The position numbers were made by a program, and so were the translations under genes. Positions 12,848-24,642 of a stretch of 64,000 bases of DNA are shown here, piece by piece. The stretch spans positions 868,001 through 932,000 of the forward strand of contig JALQBC010000005.1 of NCBI GenBank assembly GCA_023375675.1, read 5' to 3'. This DNA comes from Cytospora piceicola. Its lineage: Eukaryota; Ascomycota; Sordariomycetes; Diaporthales; Cytosporaceae. The notes under the pieces are model-generated. The model was not told the DNA's origin. It worked only from the letters and a program-made list of their open reading frames with translations, and ran no database searches. Within the stretch, counting starts at the first letter, position 1; each line of letters begins with the position of its first letter.

Positions 12848-15800
12848 GAAACAGAGAGGCTGGAAAGGCAGAGTCAAGAGAGACACGACAAACAGTGTCT
12901 ATGCTAGACGTGACAGGGACAGGCCGTATATAGAAGTGTCTGAACTTCTCCAGGGTAATTTATGCGGTGCACGATAAAGCAATGCCGTCGCTATATACCG
13001 GAGGTCGCAAAACCAGGGGTCCTTCTCGCCCTTCACTGATAACCGTACATCATGGTCCACCACCGTGTCACTTGAGCGTGGGAGCACCGAGATACTGGGG
13101 AGGTGAAGATCAACTGTAGAACTGGGGCCGGGGCTCTGGGAGCCGTGTCCTGATGATGGGTTGGGAATGTTGGAGGTTGGACGCGGCCTGCAAGGTACGC
13201 CACCTAGGTGAGCTATGTGCGCGTTACACAACTCTGCCGCCGCCCGCTGCCGGACGAGAATACTTGTTCGTATGGAAGACTAGCTGTCGGAGCACGGGAT
13301 CTCCACTTGAAGCTTGAATAAAAGATGCAGCTAGCCTTTAAGCGTCCTTTTCTTTCTTTTTCTGCGCCCTTTCAGCTGGCCTCGGCCGGGATCAACAAGA
13401 GGCCAAACGGATTTTCAAGCTAAAGAGCAATCCGCAGCCTAGCATCAGAGCCCGAGTACACTGTGGGGGGAGCTTTTTGCGAGGACCATGGCCATAAGTC
13501 AACTTCCTCAACCTCGTTGGCGTCTTGACGTTTGAGGCTTGCCTTTGTCAACACCGGTGTCTGAAACAGAAGGACAAGGGAGTACTCGCTCATGTCTGAC
13601 CAGATTCGTTGTACGTGATGGGTCTTGAGGACCCGTCCTCTGAAGCTGAATATAGAGGAGAGCAACCTGAAGGAGATGTTCAAACCCTGGTCAGGAGATT
13701 CCGTACACCAGCGGATGCAAGTGTGACTGAGGCGGTTTGAATGACCGGACGAACAACGGAGGTAAATGCAGCAGAGGGGAGCACAGCGATGCGGCTGGAG
13801 CTGAGGTAGGACCTTCAGGGGCGAGCATGCGACGACGAGGTGCACTTGCAGCTCTTGAAAGTGAAGACCAGGTGGGGCTATTAAGCTGTTTGAAGACCGA
13901 CCACAATGCAAACCCTCCGGCACCAATCACAGAGCCAAGTCAGGTGCTCATGGTGCTCAGGGTAGCTCTGTCGGCCCAGTGTCTGCTCTCTCAGCGCAAA
14001 ACATCTCGCAGACTGAGTACGAGGGAGCGAATTGGGGCGCAGATGGCACCAGCCTTGTCCAATGGTTATGCGAGGTACGCGAAGAGCCACAGGCGACTGT
14101 GAGACTGCCAAAGATGTTGTGCGAGAGGAGCCCCTCGTGATACAGGTCTCTGCCGTTTCTAGTGTTGCTTCTTGATGCAAAACTTCCTCTCGAGTCCTGT
14201 ATGTCTGAGCCGTTTGCTTGTTCCGTTCTCATGCCCCTGCAGGTCATGTTTGCCCACGAGTGCGGCACGTGAAAAGCCCAACATCCCCTCACCCCATTCC
14301 TTTTGAACCTTGCAAACAATGCGATTATGCAACTAAAATCAGTTCATGTAGAACTGAGACATTGATAAGCCACGCTGTCATCAGTTTATGGGTCTATCTG
14401 TAAATCAATTTGCGTAATCTGCGTACTCAGTCTGAGCCTCTGGAGTTTCCTTGCAAGAAACTGCAAATGTTGTCGATCAAAACCTTCCAGAAGCTTGACC
14501 GCTGCGTAAATGCTGCTGAAGGCACGGGTTGTGGCATACCTAGATGTCCTCGGCCGAGAAGTTGGCACTGAGGCGGCCGGAGGGCGAGGCCCCTCTGGTG
14601 CATGCCGGCGTATCAATTGTTGAATTCCGTGCCGTCCCTTGCATTTAGGACCCTTGGAATCGAGATTCGTAAAGCTTCACCCAATTGAGTGGCAGAATCG
14701 CTATTGTGGACTCTGGCCTAACTGCTTCCAAGTCCAAGTAAAGTATACGCAGGCCTCAAGCCTTTGGTTTGTGTACTGGTCCATAAAACTAAACTCAAGG
14801 AAAATGTAACCCTCTCATAGATAACGGCTGCTTAAAGCTTCCCACGTGCGGGAGGTTGTGCCGAACTGGAATGACGGGTGAAGAAGTAAATACCCTGTCA
14901 CGCAAGACAAAAGGTGATTGGCTCACAAGCCTCCAATCAATATGTCCGGGCCTTGTCCGGCCGGGTCTGACCAGATTCGACGAGTCCGAGCCGGATACGG
15001 AATCTTGGTGACCTTGACGTAGCAGCCCTAATGCTGGGCAACCCCAACTCTGGCCTGCTTGGGTCAGGAACGAGAATATTCCGAATGACACCGTGTTCGT
15101 GGAGAAGAGAGGGGTGGGCACTGCAATGTTCAATTGGGCAGCGTTATCATTGGAGGGCTTAGATAGACTATTGCCTCGTATTGCAAAACGGTCAACCCTC
15201 CACTCAACCATCTCGTTCTTATCTTGCAGGAACCTGGCTCTGACTATGGACTCTGGCGGCTAAGCTTGTCGAATCCAGCCGCCAAGCGGAGAGCCGCAAG
15301 ACCGCGACTCTGGGCGCCCATTGGTCGAGCTACAATGTTTTCAGTCTTTCAGCTGGCTTGGAAAATCATATATTGCCATCCGAGTGCTTATACAAGCTGT
15401 CTGAGGCCCCACCTCGATCTGCATAACCGCGTTGCTAGAAAGGCAAAGCCAGGTGAGCAAGACACATCTTGGCCTTGGCTCAGAGATGTGTACTTGGACC
15501 GAGACGTACAGATGAACTCCGGTCGTCGGTCCGGCTGCGCTCTTGCTTCTTGAGAAGAACACTCTCTTCGTTGCATGCTGTAGGGCTCGGCAAGATACAT
15601 TGCTGGCACGCTTGCGCTGTCCAACAGGCGACCGAAGCACCTGAGAGGCTCACCATCCCGACCCTCCGGATCTACCGGTAATCGCTCTGCGGTTGCATTG
15701 CAGTAGCTCGCCTGCGAGGATTCGGACAGCCTGTTTCTTGTCCGAAGGGTGGCCAATATTTCCCCTCTGCTATGGTTCTGTGAGTCGAGCATCTGGGCGA

Positions 15801-15858
15801 CAGGCCGAGATCAACGGTGGATTATCGACTGAAAATGCTTCGTTGGGCTTGACGAGTT
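12848..15858. other. 3-kb gene-poor spacer
   Basis: Three kilobases without a supportable gene. Open frames of 100-170 aa exist on the minus strand (for example near 13420-13926 and 14795-15211), but they have no domain resemblance, no convincing splice continuity and shadow-like composition. It may hold long promoter regions or untranslated RNA. Confidence 0.5.
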
Positions 15859-17088
15859 TCAAGAGTCGACTTGCATGGCCTCTTCGGCTTGACCACGCTC
15901 TAGTCGTTCGATCTTTAGTTGTATCCCAGCCTTCCACTGCCTGTACTCTGCCCTCCTTCGCTCGCTCAGATAATCGAATTTGTCCTGAAGCATCGTATCC
16001 GCCTTTCTGATCTGCACGGCGGCGGCGGCGGTAGTTGTGACGTCTTCCTCGATACCGTCCTCGGGCCCGTCATCCTCGCCGTCTCCTTGATCTCTGAGGA
16101 AGTCAATACTCCGGTACCAATCGCTGTTCAGCCAGCCCCTGGTTGCAACCTCTGTAACGGCCTCATCGATATCACCCGCTCTGACAGTTTCTTGCCAGTC
16201 CTTCCAGAATGTGATGGCTTCTTCATCAGTGACTCCATCTTTGCGGCCCCTGATAGTGGGAATCGTGACCTCTTCCCTCGTTCTTGCCAGCGACCCCAGC
16301 ACCTCCTTGCGCGTGCTCGTGTACCGTAACTTCGAGGTCTTGGCCGTCATCTCCTCCCCAGGAGCTAGGCTTGCTGACATGGATACATACCAGTATAGAG
16401 CTCCGACAAGGGCGGTCAAGTGGCTGTTGATCCACTCGTTCTCGGTCCTTCGCCGGTATGGCGCAACGATAGACTCCAGACCCGCAATGACGGTGGGTGC
16501 GAGGTCGGGCCCACCGCTGCCGCCAAGAGAGGTGCATAGATGTCGCACCGTAGGACGCATCCATGGAGGAAGTGCAGAGTCTTGCTTCTTGGAAGTGCCC
16601 TGGAGATTCAGCTTAGAAGGAGTTCCGGCTTTGCCAGGAGTGCGGAATGCTGCTAGAGACGTTTCCTTGGTGGGTGTCCCTCTCGACGGCACCCTGGGCC
16701 TGGGCGTGCCTAGGCCGCTTGCTCTGGAACGGGCGGGTGTCGAAGCATTGGGCAGGACTTTGTCAAGAACTGTGTAGAGACGTTTGTAGATGCGCGGCGG
16801 GATAGGAGGCCGCGGTTCGATAGGCGGTAGATCCAGTGATATCTTGAGTCTGTGAGATATGTAAGGAGCTGAGGGCACATATACGTTTGGCGGTGATTAA
16901 TCCTACCTATCGCAAGCCAGATGACAACATGCGTATAAACGTGCAATCTCCTCTTCAGCCTTGAGGGTGCTCGCTTTGTGTCTGGACTGAGCAAGCAGGG
17001 AACTTGAGAGCTCGACGAGGCCCGGAGGCAGGGTCGAGTTTTGTGTTGGAAGGAGTGAGAACAGGGCCTGCTCAATCGGTCGACTCAT
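15859..17088 (-). CDS. ORC6: Origin recognition complex subunit 6
   Basis: Exon 1 is 17088-16907 and exon 2 is 16849-15859, joined by a 57-nt GT-AG intron (donor GTAGGA, acceptor CACAG); the product is 390 aa. ORC6 is part of the nuclear complex that marks replication origins and helps load the MCM helicase. The N-terminal domain, with segments such as IARLYACCHLACDR and PPRIYKRLYTVLDKVLP, matches the cyclin/TFIIB-like fold of fungal Orc6. A Ser/Thr/Pro-rich linker with TP and SP sites (TPRPRVPSRGTP) follows, which fits CDK regulation (inference). The C-terminal region ends in a charged helix (ERRRAEYRQWKAG). It is divergent to the EF-hand gene, with a 578-bp shared promoter. Confidence 0.88.
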
Positions 17089-17666
17089 TCTTTCAGAGTA
17101 CTAAGGATGTGAAGGCTTGTTGCCACAATCCTGAAGCTCTTCAATATCCGGTGGGCCCGATGTTAAGATACAATGTTTCCGTGAATTGTATGGTTGTGGT
17201 AGTAGTGATAGAGCTCAACAACAAGTTCAATGTTTAATTGATGAATTGATAAGATCGCGCCAAGCTTCTGGAGAAAGTTACGCGATTACAAGGGTACGGA
17301 AGCTCCTCAGGAAAGAAGAAAGACACGACAGCACGTGGGAAATGGGCCCAGTTTTTGACGGCCTTGATCGATCTTGATCTCAGGAAACAGTGGCATTGTA
17401 CAGTATGTACAGATCTATAGTAGCTCCCTGGAGAGAGATAAAGCCCCTGAAGCTAGCCCCAAGCAGCGGCACTAACGGCGCGCTGGGTCGCCTCGGGAAG
17501 AGGCGAAACCTTGGAACATGGATTTGGCAAGTACCGACTGACGTCTTTCCTCAACCTTGAAACTCCCATCTTCTTGTCTCTCTTCAGCCAACTATCCAGT
17601 TGAATTTTTACTTGATCAATTGCCTCCCCCGATCCTCTTATACCCGATCTATCACCTTCAGCAGCC
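17089..17666. promoter_or_regulatory. Divergent promoter, ORC6 / EF-hand gene
   Basis: A 578-bp region between two divergently transcribed genes, so it must contain both core promoters. It includes an AT-rich segment near 17190-17250. No specific factor site can be claimed. Confidence 0.5.
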
Positions 17667-18340
17667 ATGTTCTCAACTCTCGTTGCTGCGCTCGCACTGA
17701 GCGGCGCATGTCTCGCGCACGGCGACCATGGCGAACAAAGCCAGAGGCCAATAGTCGATGAGAATGCCGATTGGATGACCAAACACATGGCAGGTACGAA
17801 ATATCTGTCCAGTCCCCTCTGCTGCTACAAGGGCTGACTGGAAGACTTTCATTAGGGGAACACCACGCCGCCGAGTTCGATGCAGGCTCCTTCTTCGCCC
17901 TGCACGACTTCAACTCCAACGGGCAATGGGAGCCCGAGGAGATACTGAGGACGTACGGCCTGTTCGACGACTCAAACAAACACGTCACCGAGCAGAGGAA
18001 ATCAGAGATCGCTCGCGAGATCCTGAGGCTGGCCGACAACAACAAGGACGGCGTGATCACCAAGGACGAGTTTGAGGTCTTTATGATCGAGGGTGGCACG
18101 CTGCCGGACGTGGGCACGGGGCCCGGACACCATGGTGACGATGAGTACGAGTACGAAATCCACCACTGGGAATTATACCACGACGATGACACCAAGCTCG
18201 AGGACCTGACACACCCGGAGGACATCGAGCACTTCCGGAAGCACGAGGAGATGGAAGACGAGCAAGAGCGCCTTGAACAGCTCTCGAAGCAGCAAATAGT
18301 GGAGGCAAACATCCCAAACAAGTTCAGGAGATCAGGTTAA
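17667..18340 (+). CDS. Secretory-pathway EF-hand protein, SSP120-like
   Basis: Exons 17667-17793 and 17856-18340, 62-nt intron (donor GTACGA, acceptor TTAG), 203 aa. The N-terminus is a clear signal peptide, MFSTLVAALALSGACLA, followed by a His-rich start to the mature chain. Two EF-hand loops are visible: a less regular one at DFNSNGQWEPEE and a canonical one at DNNKDGVITKDE. The C-terminal third is acidic and predicted helical. The overall plan resembles yeast Ssp120 and animal nucleobindin-type calcium-binding proteins of the secretory pathway. It lacks a C-terminal HDEL signal. The role in calcium buffering or cargo handling is inferred from the family. Confidence 0.82.
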
Positions 18341-18432
18341 TACCTCCTGGATGCTCGGGAACAATGCGATGGACGCGACTACGAGACATACAGCAGAACG
18401 AGTACACGACCGGCACACGATGACGATGTGTG

Positions 18433-19674
18433 TCATGGTGTGTCATTAGACCTATACCTTTTAATATAGACATCGAAGACGCAGTGCCATACATCTGGCG
18501 CGAACGTCTTCACTAATTCAACATATTCCACCTTCGCAAACTCGCGGTTCCCTCCATGTTCGTTCCATTCATCGAATAGGTTCTGGGTCTCGCCTTTCCG
18601 GTGCTCAACATCCATAGCGCCCACATTCTCATGCAGGTGCAACCACCCATCACCGTCTTCGCCCAGGATTTCCCTCGCAGCCTCCCAACTGGTGTCGCTT
18701 CTTGGCAGCAGGCCACAGTTGACGTGCGATACCTCTAGATTGAGACCATGAGCCCGCAACTCCCGCACCCTCCTTGCTGCTTCTTGGTTGTTTTCCAGGA
18801 ACACTACAATCGTATCATCACCCGACACCAACTCAGCCGTCGGTCTCATCAACTCCTCATCCTTGATAACCCTGACAGACCACCCATTCGCCCGTGCCCC
18901 CCTGCGAAGTCCCTCCACACTCCACGGATTGATCTCCCAACAGAGAACCCTCATGCCAAGCTTGGCGTAGCAGAAAACGAAGTAGCCTATCCCGGCATAG
19001 AGATCTACCGCCCACGTTTTTGCCAGAGCTGCTCGTGTCCGTACTCTGTGTGACATCTCAGATTGTGCTTTATCCTGAAGTGACTTTGGCGGCTCATGAA
19101 AGGCCAGGAGTCTAGCTTTCTCTTTGACGTTGCCTCTCGAAAACATTGTCCACCGCGGGGCCCAGGTCTGCCTGATCCTGTTCTGCGTCGTTGATGCCCA
19201 AACGGCCTGGACAAAGTCCTCGCTCGATACGGTCTGTCCCTTGATCTCGGTCGGACCAAAGTCGCCATGCAGGATGCGCAGACCGGTGGGGCTCCTGAGA
19301 ATGTTTTCCTCTCTTCGGACCGAGGCGTCTTTCGCTTCCGGTTGCGTTGTCACCGTCAATGGGATGCCATCATTGACGGCCAGGTACGCGGTCGGCTCCC
19401 TCGTCCCTCGTCCGATCTCGCGCAGGATGATGCTCCAGAGTTTATCGCTGCAATCCTGCGAAGTGGCCGCCAGTGTCTCCCTCCAGGTCGGTGAGGTGAA
19501 GCTGCCACTGGGCAGCAGGATCACCGGCTCATATATGACCCATCTTTTTGGCGCCTCCGCAACCAGAGTGTCTACTGATGCCCCGAGGGCGGACAGTTCT
19601 GTATGGTTGTCGTTAAACCATCCCCTCACCGCAGCAGAGACGGAGTTTTCTGGCTTTGGCTTGCTGCGCGGCAT
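18433..19674 (-). CDS. TRM12: tRNA wybutosine-synthesising protein 2 (TYW2)
   Basis: Single-exon gene of 413 aa. TYW2/Trm12 transfers the 3-amino-3-carboxypropyl group of S-adenosylmethionine to the wyosine intermediate at position 37 of tRNA-Phe in the cytosol. The AdoMet-binding motif I is visible as VDLYAGIGYFVF, followed by the acidic strand LCWEINPWSVEGLRRGA, the arrangement characteristic of the Trm5/Trm12 fold. The C-terminal half contains HENVG and ends with a strand like VWHCVFDVYIKRY. It is convergent with the EF-hand gene, with only 92 bp between stop codons, so 3' UTRs probably overlap. Confidence 0.88.
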   Translation of the reverse strand: MPRSKPKPENSVSAAVRGWFNDNHTELSALGASVDTLVAEAPKRWVIYEPVILLPSGSFTSPTWRETLAATSQDCSDKLWSIILREIGRGTREPTAYLAVNDGIPLTVTTQPEAKDASVRREENILRSPTGLRILHGDFGPTEIKGQTVSSEDFVQAVWASTTQNRIRQTWAPRWTMFSRGNVKEKARLLAFHEPPKSLQDKAQSEMSHRVRTRAALAKTWAVDLYAGIGYFVFCYAKLGMRVLCWEINPWSVEGLRRGARANGWSVRVIKDEELMRPTAELVSGDDTIVVFLENNQEAARRVRELRAHGLNLEVSHVNCGLLPRSDTSWEAAREILGEDGDGWLHLHENVGAMDVEHRKGETQNLFDEWNEHGGNREFAKVEYVELVKTFAPDVWHCVFDVYIKRYRSNDTP

Positions 19675-20231
19675 ATTGGAGGCGGGAACAGGGAAGGGCG
19701 TTTACATGTTATGATATGAGCGAGTATCTCAACCTCGACGGGGAATCTCCTCCACCAAAACTCCACGTACAGTATTAACCCTAACCCTATATGTGCTTTT
19801 CAGGTGGTTTCTGAGCCTCTTACATACCTAAGTACTTAAGTACCAAGTAAGCACTTCCCCTGGATTACAGTTGCTTGATCTAAGGCTCATGTGGGCTTGT
19901 TTAGCTTCGGTTGACTTCTTGCGGAAGGTAGCCGGGTTCACGAATGTTTGGATCCCGTCCTTGCGGTCTCGAGCGATAACAATGCCACCTCTACACGACA
20001 AGCCTTTGGGAAGGAAAAGAGGGTCATGAAGCATATATGGATGGGTCTGGTCAAGAACTTTGACAATACGCATAGTAACTACCTAGGTAAGGTTTCAAGA
20101 TGACTTAGGTTGGATCCTACCCGGATTCGGGGATTTTAATTCGACAACCGGTAGGATAACAAAGCACTTTCCTTCATCAGTCCCCCGGGGTCCTTCCTGT
20201 TGCCGAGGGCGTACCAATCGCAACAATTTAA
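19675..20231. other. Intergenic with telomere-like repeat
   Basis: Spacer holding the TRM12 promoter. It contains two units of the fungal telomere word (CCCTAA) near 19779-19790, and TACCTAAGTACTTAAGTACC and ACCTAGGT palindromic words near 19827-19850 and 20080. No gene seen. Confidence 0.5.
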
Positions 20232-20624
20232 ATCAAGCAGCTTACCACCGTCACTGCCATCTTTCTGGCTAGGTTGCTGCCGGACTTTGTGGTTGCAAAA
20301 GAGGGCGCATTGTGCAAGAAGGCCGAGTACCACGATACTCACGGCAGCTCCGACAACGCCTGTGACATCGTAAGTTACTGAAGAAACACCTACCATCCCT
20401 TCCCCCCTTCCCCAAGCTCTAGGGGTTCTCTATGTCTCTCCCTTCTCATTACCTGAAGCTGATTTTGATCTTTCTTGCGCAACTTATAGGTTCAGTGCGT
20501 TGCTGAGACCAACGGCGACGGAATGTACTACTGGGCCAAGTCCAGCTCGTGTAAGGGCCTGGGGCTGTCCAACAACGGAGTCTGCAATGGGGATGTCGGT
20601 TCAGCAATGACTCAGTGCTGTTAG
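20232..20624 (+). pseudogene. Small Cys-rich secreted protein, start codon lost
   Basis: Two exons, 20232-20369 and 20490-20624, joined by a 120-nt intron (GTAAGT...TATAG), encode about 90 residues. The first 20 or so codons read like a signal peptide (KQLTTVTAIFLA), but the codon where ATG is expected is ATC at 20232-20234, right after an in-frame TAA. The hydrophobic core also contains one Arg and one Asp. The mature part has seven cysteines and ends in QCC, the pattern of small secreted effector-like proteins. No ATG in any frame lies between 20101 and 20231. Possible explanations are recent decay, an unrecognised upstream exon (an ATG at 20041 followed by a GTAAGG could serve), non-AUG initiation or sequencing error. 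An antisense 86-aa frame covers exon 1 but has shadow composition. Confidence 0.55.
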
Positions 20625-21497
20625 ACAGCCCTGGAGGTTGCATGTGTGCGGTTATATCTTGATATGAGTGGAAATGAGGGGATGGGAGCATAAGGACGGA
20701 CGGGTGGAAATGTCGATTCATATGTTCAGTATCTGGTTTGCGTTTGTCCTTCGGGGCAAGGGCCAACTAGGTATATACGGATTATAGCCTGGCCATGGTC
20801 ACTCAATGGGTCTTTATACAACAAATTACAGAGGCGACCACTTACACGTGTAGCCCTTTGGCTGTGATATACACCATCATTCATCCTGGCCTTTGCCTGA
20901 TTAATCTTCTGAGACCCCTAATGCCCTGTCACGTTACAGTTATGGCGCTCATTTAGTTGATAACCTCCCAGAGAAATGGGGGTAGTAGTCATATTGATTT
21001 GCCGTCGCTCTTCTGTTGTGGAGTGCTTTCAATTTCCTGCTGTACTTCAATGTTCCGGACCACTCTGCCATCTCTGAAAGTCGCCACTTGTTCATGTATG
21101 TTTTGAAATATCGCGTTGCAAGAGGTCTCAGCCCATTGTTTCAACCGATTTTTTCTTATTTTTTTTCCCCATGCGTACCCAAACCGTATTTCCTGCTTCA
21201 GGTGAGTAGCAGCACACATGTGCAACCAGAGTTATAAAAACCCAAGCCCAACGCCGAAATACCCCAAAGTGCAGCTCGTGTTCGTTTGAATCTTGCGTGC
21301 GACCAAGTAAGAAAACTGAAATGGTATGCTTCTGTGCAGAAGCCAAATCGACGAACAGTGAGGGTCGTACAAAATGATGTTTTCCGTCGTTGTATACCGA
21401 GGTACGTTCGAGTACCGATGACAGTGGCCTCATCTATGAGAGAACATCCCGTAGCTCCTTTCTCGAATGTCAGTCTACCCAGAATGTAATGTGACCT
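20625..21497. other. Intergenic
   Basis: Spacer between the small secreted gene (plus) and the SNF2 gene (minus), containing both 3' ends. A further 3' exon of the SNF2 gene within 21360-21497 cannot be excluded because a good donor (GTACGT) precedes the chosen stop. Confidence 0.4.
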
Positions 21498-24400
21498 CTA
21501 TGTTTGGCAACGTACCGTGACTTTCCTCCGTTCCTCGTGACGATGTGTTGACAAAAGCATGTTAACCAGCTCCTGCTTCCGCCCTTGGACTTGTCGGACA
21601 TACTTGGAGGCCAAATATTAGAGCGTGCGATTAATCAGTAGCAGGCACGCGAAGAACAACGAACCTCCTCGATCGATTCCTTGATGAAGAACCGGACGGT
21701 CACCACAGGCTGTGTCTGTCCAAGCCGGTACACTCTAGCCAGGGCTTGTTCCTCAATCGCTGGATTCCATTGCGGCTCCATCAAATACGCACGGCTTGCC
21801 GCAGTAAGAGTGAGTCTGACGTGAATACATATAAGTTCCTGTAATCATGGTATGGATCATGGAATCTTGTACGTACCCGACAGCACCGCAAGAAAGTGAC
21901 ATGAGTAATATTGCCTCGGTTTCCAATTCTGAGAAGCGCTGCAAGATCTCACCCCTTTGCTTGGCTTGCACATTTCCATCAACTTGCAGACACGTGATTC
22001 CTGCTTGTGTGAGTGCTGATGAAGCGAGATCTAGAGTTGACTTCCAGAACGAGAACACGATGCTAGGCACAGATTAGCAAGTTTTAACCAAGTCGACGTG
22101 CATGTATATACGGACCTTTTCGTTGCATGTCTCTGGGATTTCAAGTCGTTGACAAGGGCTTTGATTTTGGTTGGAAATACCCTACTAGAACTCCGGTCTC
22201 CCTGAAACGTGACATTGTTCGAGAATTGAGAATCCAGCTGAGACATTGGAACACCGTCTTGGGAGCTTTCAATTGTTCCGATGGCGTCTGAACAGCAGGA
22301 CAGACATTGACTTGAGCTCTTGCCGCTGATCAATATCCCACAAATCGTGCAAGTCGATGGTAACCCAGTCAAATCGTCATCATCCAAAGGCTTATCCACA
22401 ACACCAAATGCGCCATTGAGATTTCCTGTACCGGTTCCTGTTGAAGTGGCATCTGATGGAGTGGCATCCCTGAGATTCATAGAACTTCCGAGGTTGCAGA
22501 CCATCCTCAGGGCGTTGATTTTTGATATGGCGTTCATATATCCGTTCCCGCCAGTCTCTGAGCTTATTATGTCGTCCAGATACTGAATTGTGGCCCGTTT
22601 AGCTAAATTGTATGTAGTCTTGTCTTGGCCATCCAATTCCAATGGAATCATTATGTCCGTCCGTCTGGGAAGATTAAGTATATCTTTGTTACGGCGGAGC
22701 ATTGTGTATCCAAGCAACTGCTTGAGCCTCTCAATAGCCACTTTCGGGTTTTCTGACTCCCATGTGAGGCTTTTGTGTTCATTGTATGGATAGAGTCGAA
22801 GAAATCGGAATAAGCTGAACAGTTCGGATAGGTGATTCTGGATTGGTGTTGCAGTAACCACCCACCTACGATCGGCGACCAAGGCACAAGTGGCCTGGGC
22901 AGTCGCTGCAGTGCTGTTCTTGATAAGTTGTGCTGCAGAAAAGTCAGTTTTGCGTATACATCTAGGAGTCTTGATCTCGGATTACAACCTTCGTCCAGAA
23001 TTACTCGGTGCCAATAGTGCGTGAAGATGCTTGTTTTTCCACCCTTGACAGTCCATTCGCGGGCTAACGTAGTGTACGTCGTGAAGACAATATCAAATTC
23101 CGAGAAGCTACTAGATCCCTTAGCTCGGTCAGGCCCATGATACAGAAACCATGATAGATGGCCAGGTGAAGTGTGTCTAGTCTTGGGTCAGCGATTCCTA
23201 AGGTTCTCAGACTGACACATTGAAAACCCACTGTCGAATCTCTGTTTCCCAATTCAATAGGACTGTTTCATTAGCAGTAGCCAACAGGAGCAAGACGAGT
23301 TACTCACGGGAAGGTGGCACCACGATCAAAGTTTCCCTTCGTAGCTGTCTCGATTCTATGTGTACAGATTTGTCGTGGGCAATTAGTGCGATCATGCTTA
23401 GGGTCTTTCCCAGACCCATGTCATCGGCAATAATGCCCCCGTAGAACGGGACTGGGCGTTCATAATGTTGGGTGTCGTCAATGTTGTTCAGGTATCTGTA
23501 TATGGATCAGTCAAGGCAGCTAAAACCAAGGAGAGATGTTTAGGGATTGGTAAACAATCCACCAAACTCACACTGTGTTTCCGGCTTCGTCAGCAGTCAC
23601 GGACCACACGTCGTCTTTCATCCTATTGAGCTGCCAACCCTGCTCTCGGCGGACCATGAACGTAAGACATCTCTTCTGATGACTGCGCAACGTAAAAGTT
23701 AGGGTTGTCCAACAGCGTCGTTTCGTTGAGTATATATTTGAAAATAGTACCTTTTGAGCTGGGTAAGAAGTAATGTAGACCCTTCGGTCTCTCGCATATT
23801 ATCTTCAGAGGTGAAGTCTTTGAGGACGTCTACCGCTTTGACCTGACCCACCTCGGAACAAGACACATCCATGTCGTACCTGAAGCTGATGGTGCGTAGA
23901 CCCTCAGTATTCTGGAATCTTTGGGGGTTCCAGTAGATGGTATTCCTCTCTGCATGAATCGGGTCTTGAAGATAGACGTCAATTTCCTGAAGAGTATCTC
24001 CCAGGTCTCTGGCAAGCGCCTTTTCCCCATAGATCGTCAGCCATAGAGTACCTCTGGACCGGTCTGTGGCAGCTTTGGGAGCTGGGATCCAGAGGAGGTC
24101 AAACTCAACTCCTTCTTTTCTGAAAAGTTCCAGTAACTTGACATCACGCTGTGTAAGCCTGCCGCAGGTGGTATGGTCTGGTTGGCGTAGTTGTCCCGTA
24201 TCATCTGTTTGCAGTATCATCTGATGTGATATTGGGTCCACCTTTGTAACTACGAAACTTGTTATCTTGACAATAAATTAGTTCGGCTCGATATCAGCAT
24301 CTCAGAAGCAGTATGAAATATACCTACTGCTCCAAAGCACACCAGCTCGACGGGCTTTATACTGTCGTTCGATTCCTGAACACATGGAGTATTCGAGAAT

Positions 24401-24642
24401 ATTTCCACTTCCGTCTCAGAGTGCTCGTTCTGGAGGCAAATCGCCCACTCATCGTGCTGGGAAAGCGCCAAAAAAGGCACACACTGACGTTCATGGCTAG
24501 ATAAGAAATCTTGATTATTGCCAACAAAGTCTTGAGCCCGAGTTGTGTTATCACATGCAACTGGCGAGATGGTCTGGATATCGAACGTTGATGTATTTCC
24601 CAAGCGACGACGTTTGGCATGTCGTGCGTTGTTATCGTTCAT
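21498..24642 (-). CDS. SNF2-family ATPase, RAD5/HLTF-like
   Basis: Ten exons on the minus strand: 24642-24328, 24265-23751, 23682-23572, 23495-23308, 23262-23217, 23176-22989, 22932-22116, 22062-21877, 21815-21665 and 21602-21498. All introns are GT-AG and phases close, giving 873 aa. Helicase motifs in order are Walker A DMGLGKT (about residue 339), motif Ia-region YHGPDRAK, motif II ILDEAQ (about 451-456), motif III TATPIQN, motif [19 protein letters not shown] and motif [18 protein letters not shown]. Between the helicase lobes is CTICG then CLSCC, a shortened remnant where RAD5/HLTF proteins carry a RING finger, so ubiquitin-ligase activity is doubtful. Likely a nuclear ATP-dependent DNA translocase. 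One intron is only 40 nt. The last exon boundary is uncertain. Confidence 0.85.

Noticed and set aside
13420..13926. 168-aa minus-strand frame in the gene-poor spacer
   Set aside because: No domain, no splice continuity and chance-like composition.
19779..19791. Telomere-like CCCTAACCCT, also at 30832-30841
   Set aside because: Only two units each, one of them inside an SDR intron; too short to indicate a telomere or a healed break.
23120..23165. Apparent 14-bp insertion with an 8-bp direct repeat (TATCATGG on the minus strand) breaking the SNF2 frame
   Set aside because: Using the 40-nt intron 23177-23216 (GTCAGT...CTAG with a CTGAC branch site) puts the second copy in frame and yields the normal helicase sequence leading to YHGPDR. 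No frameshift is needed.
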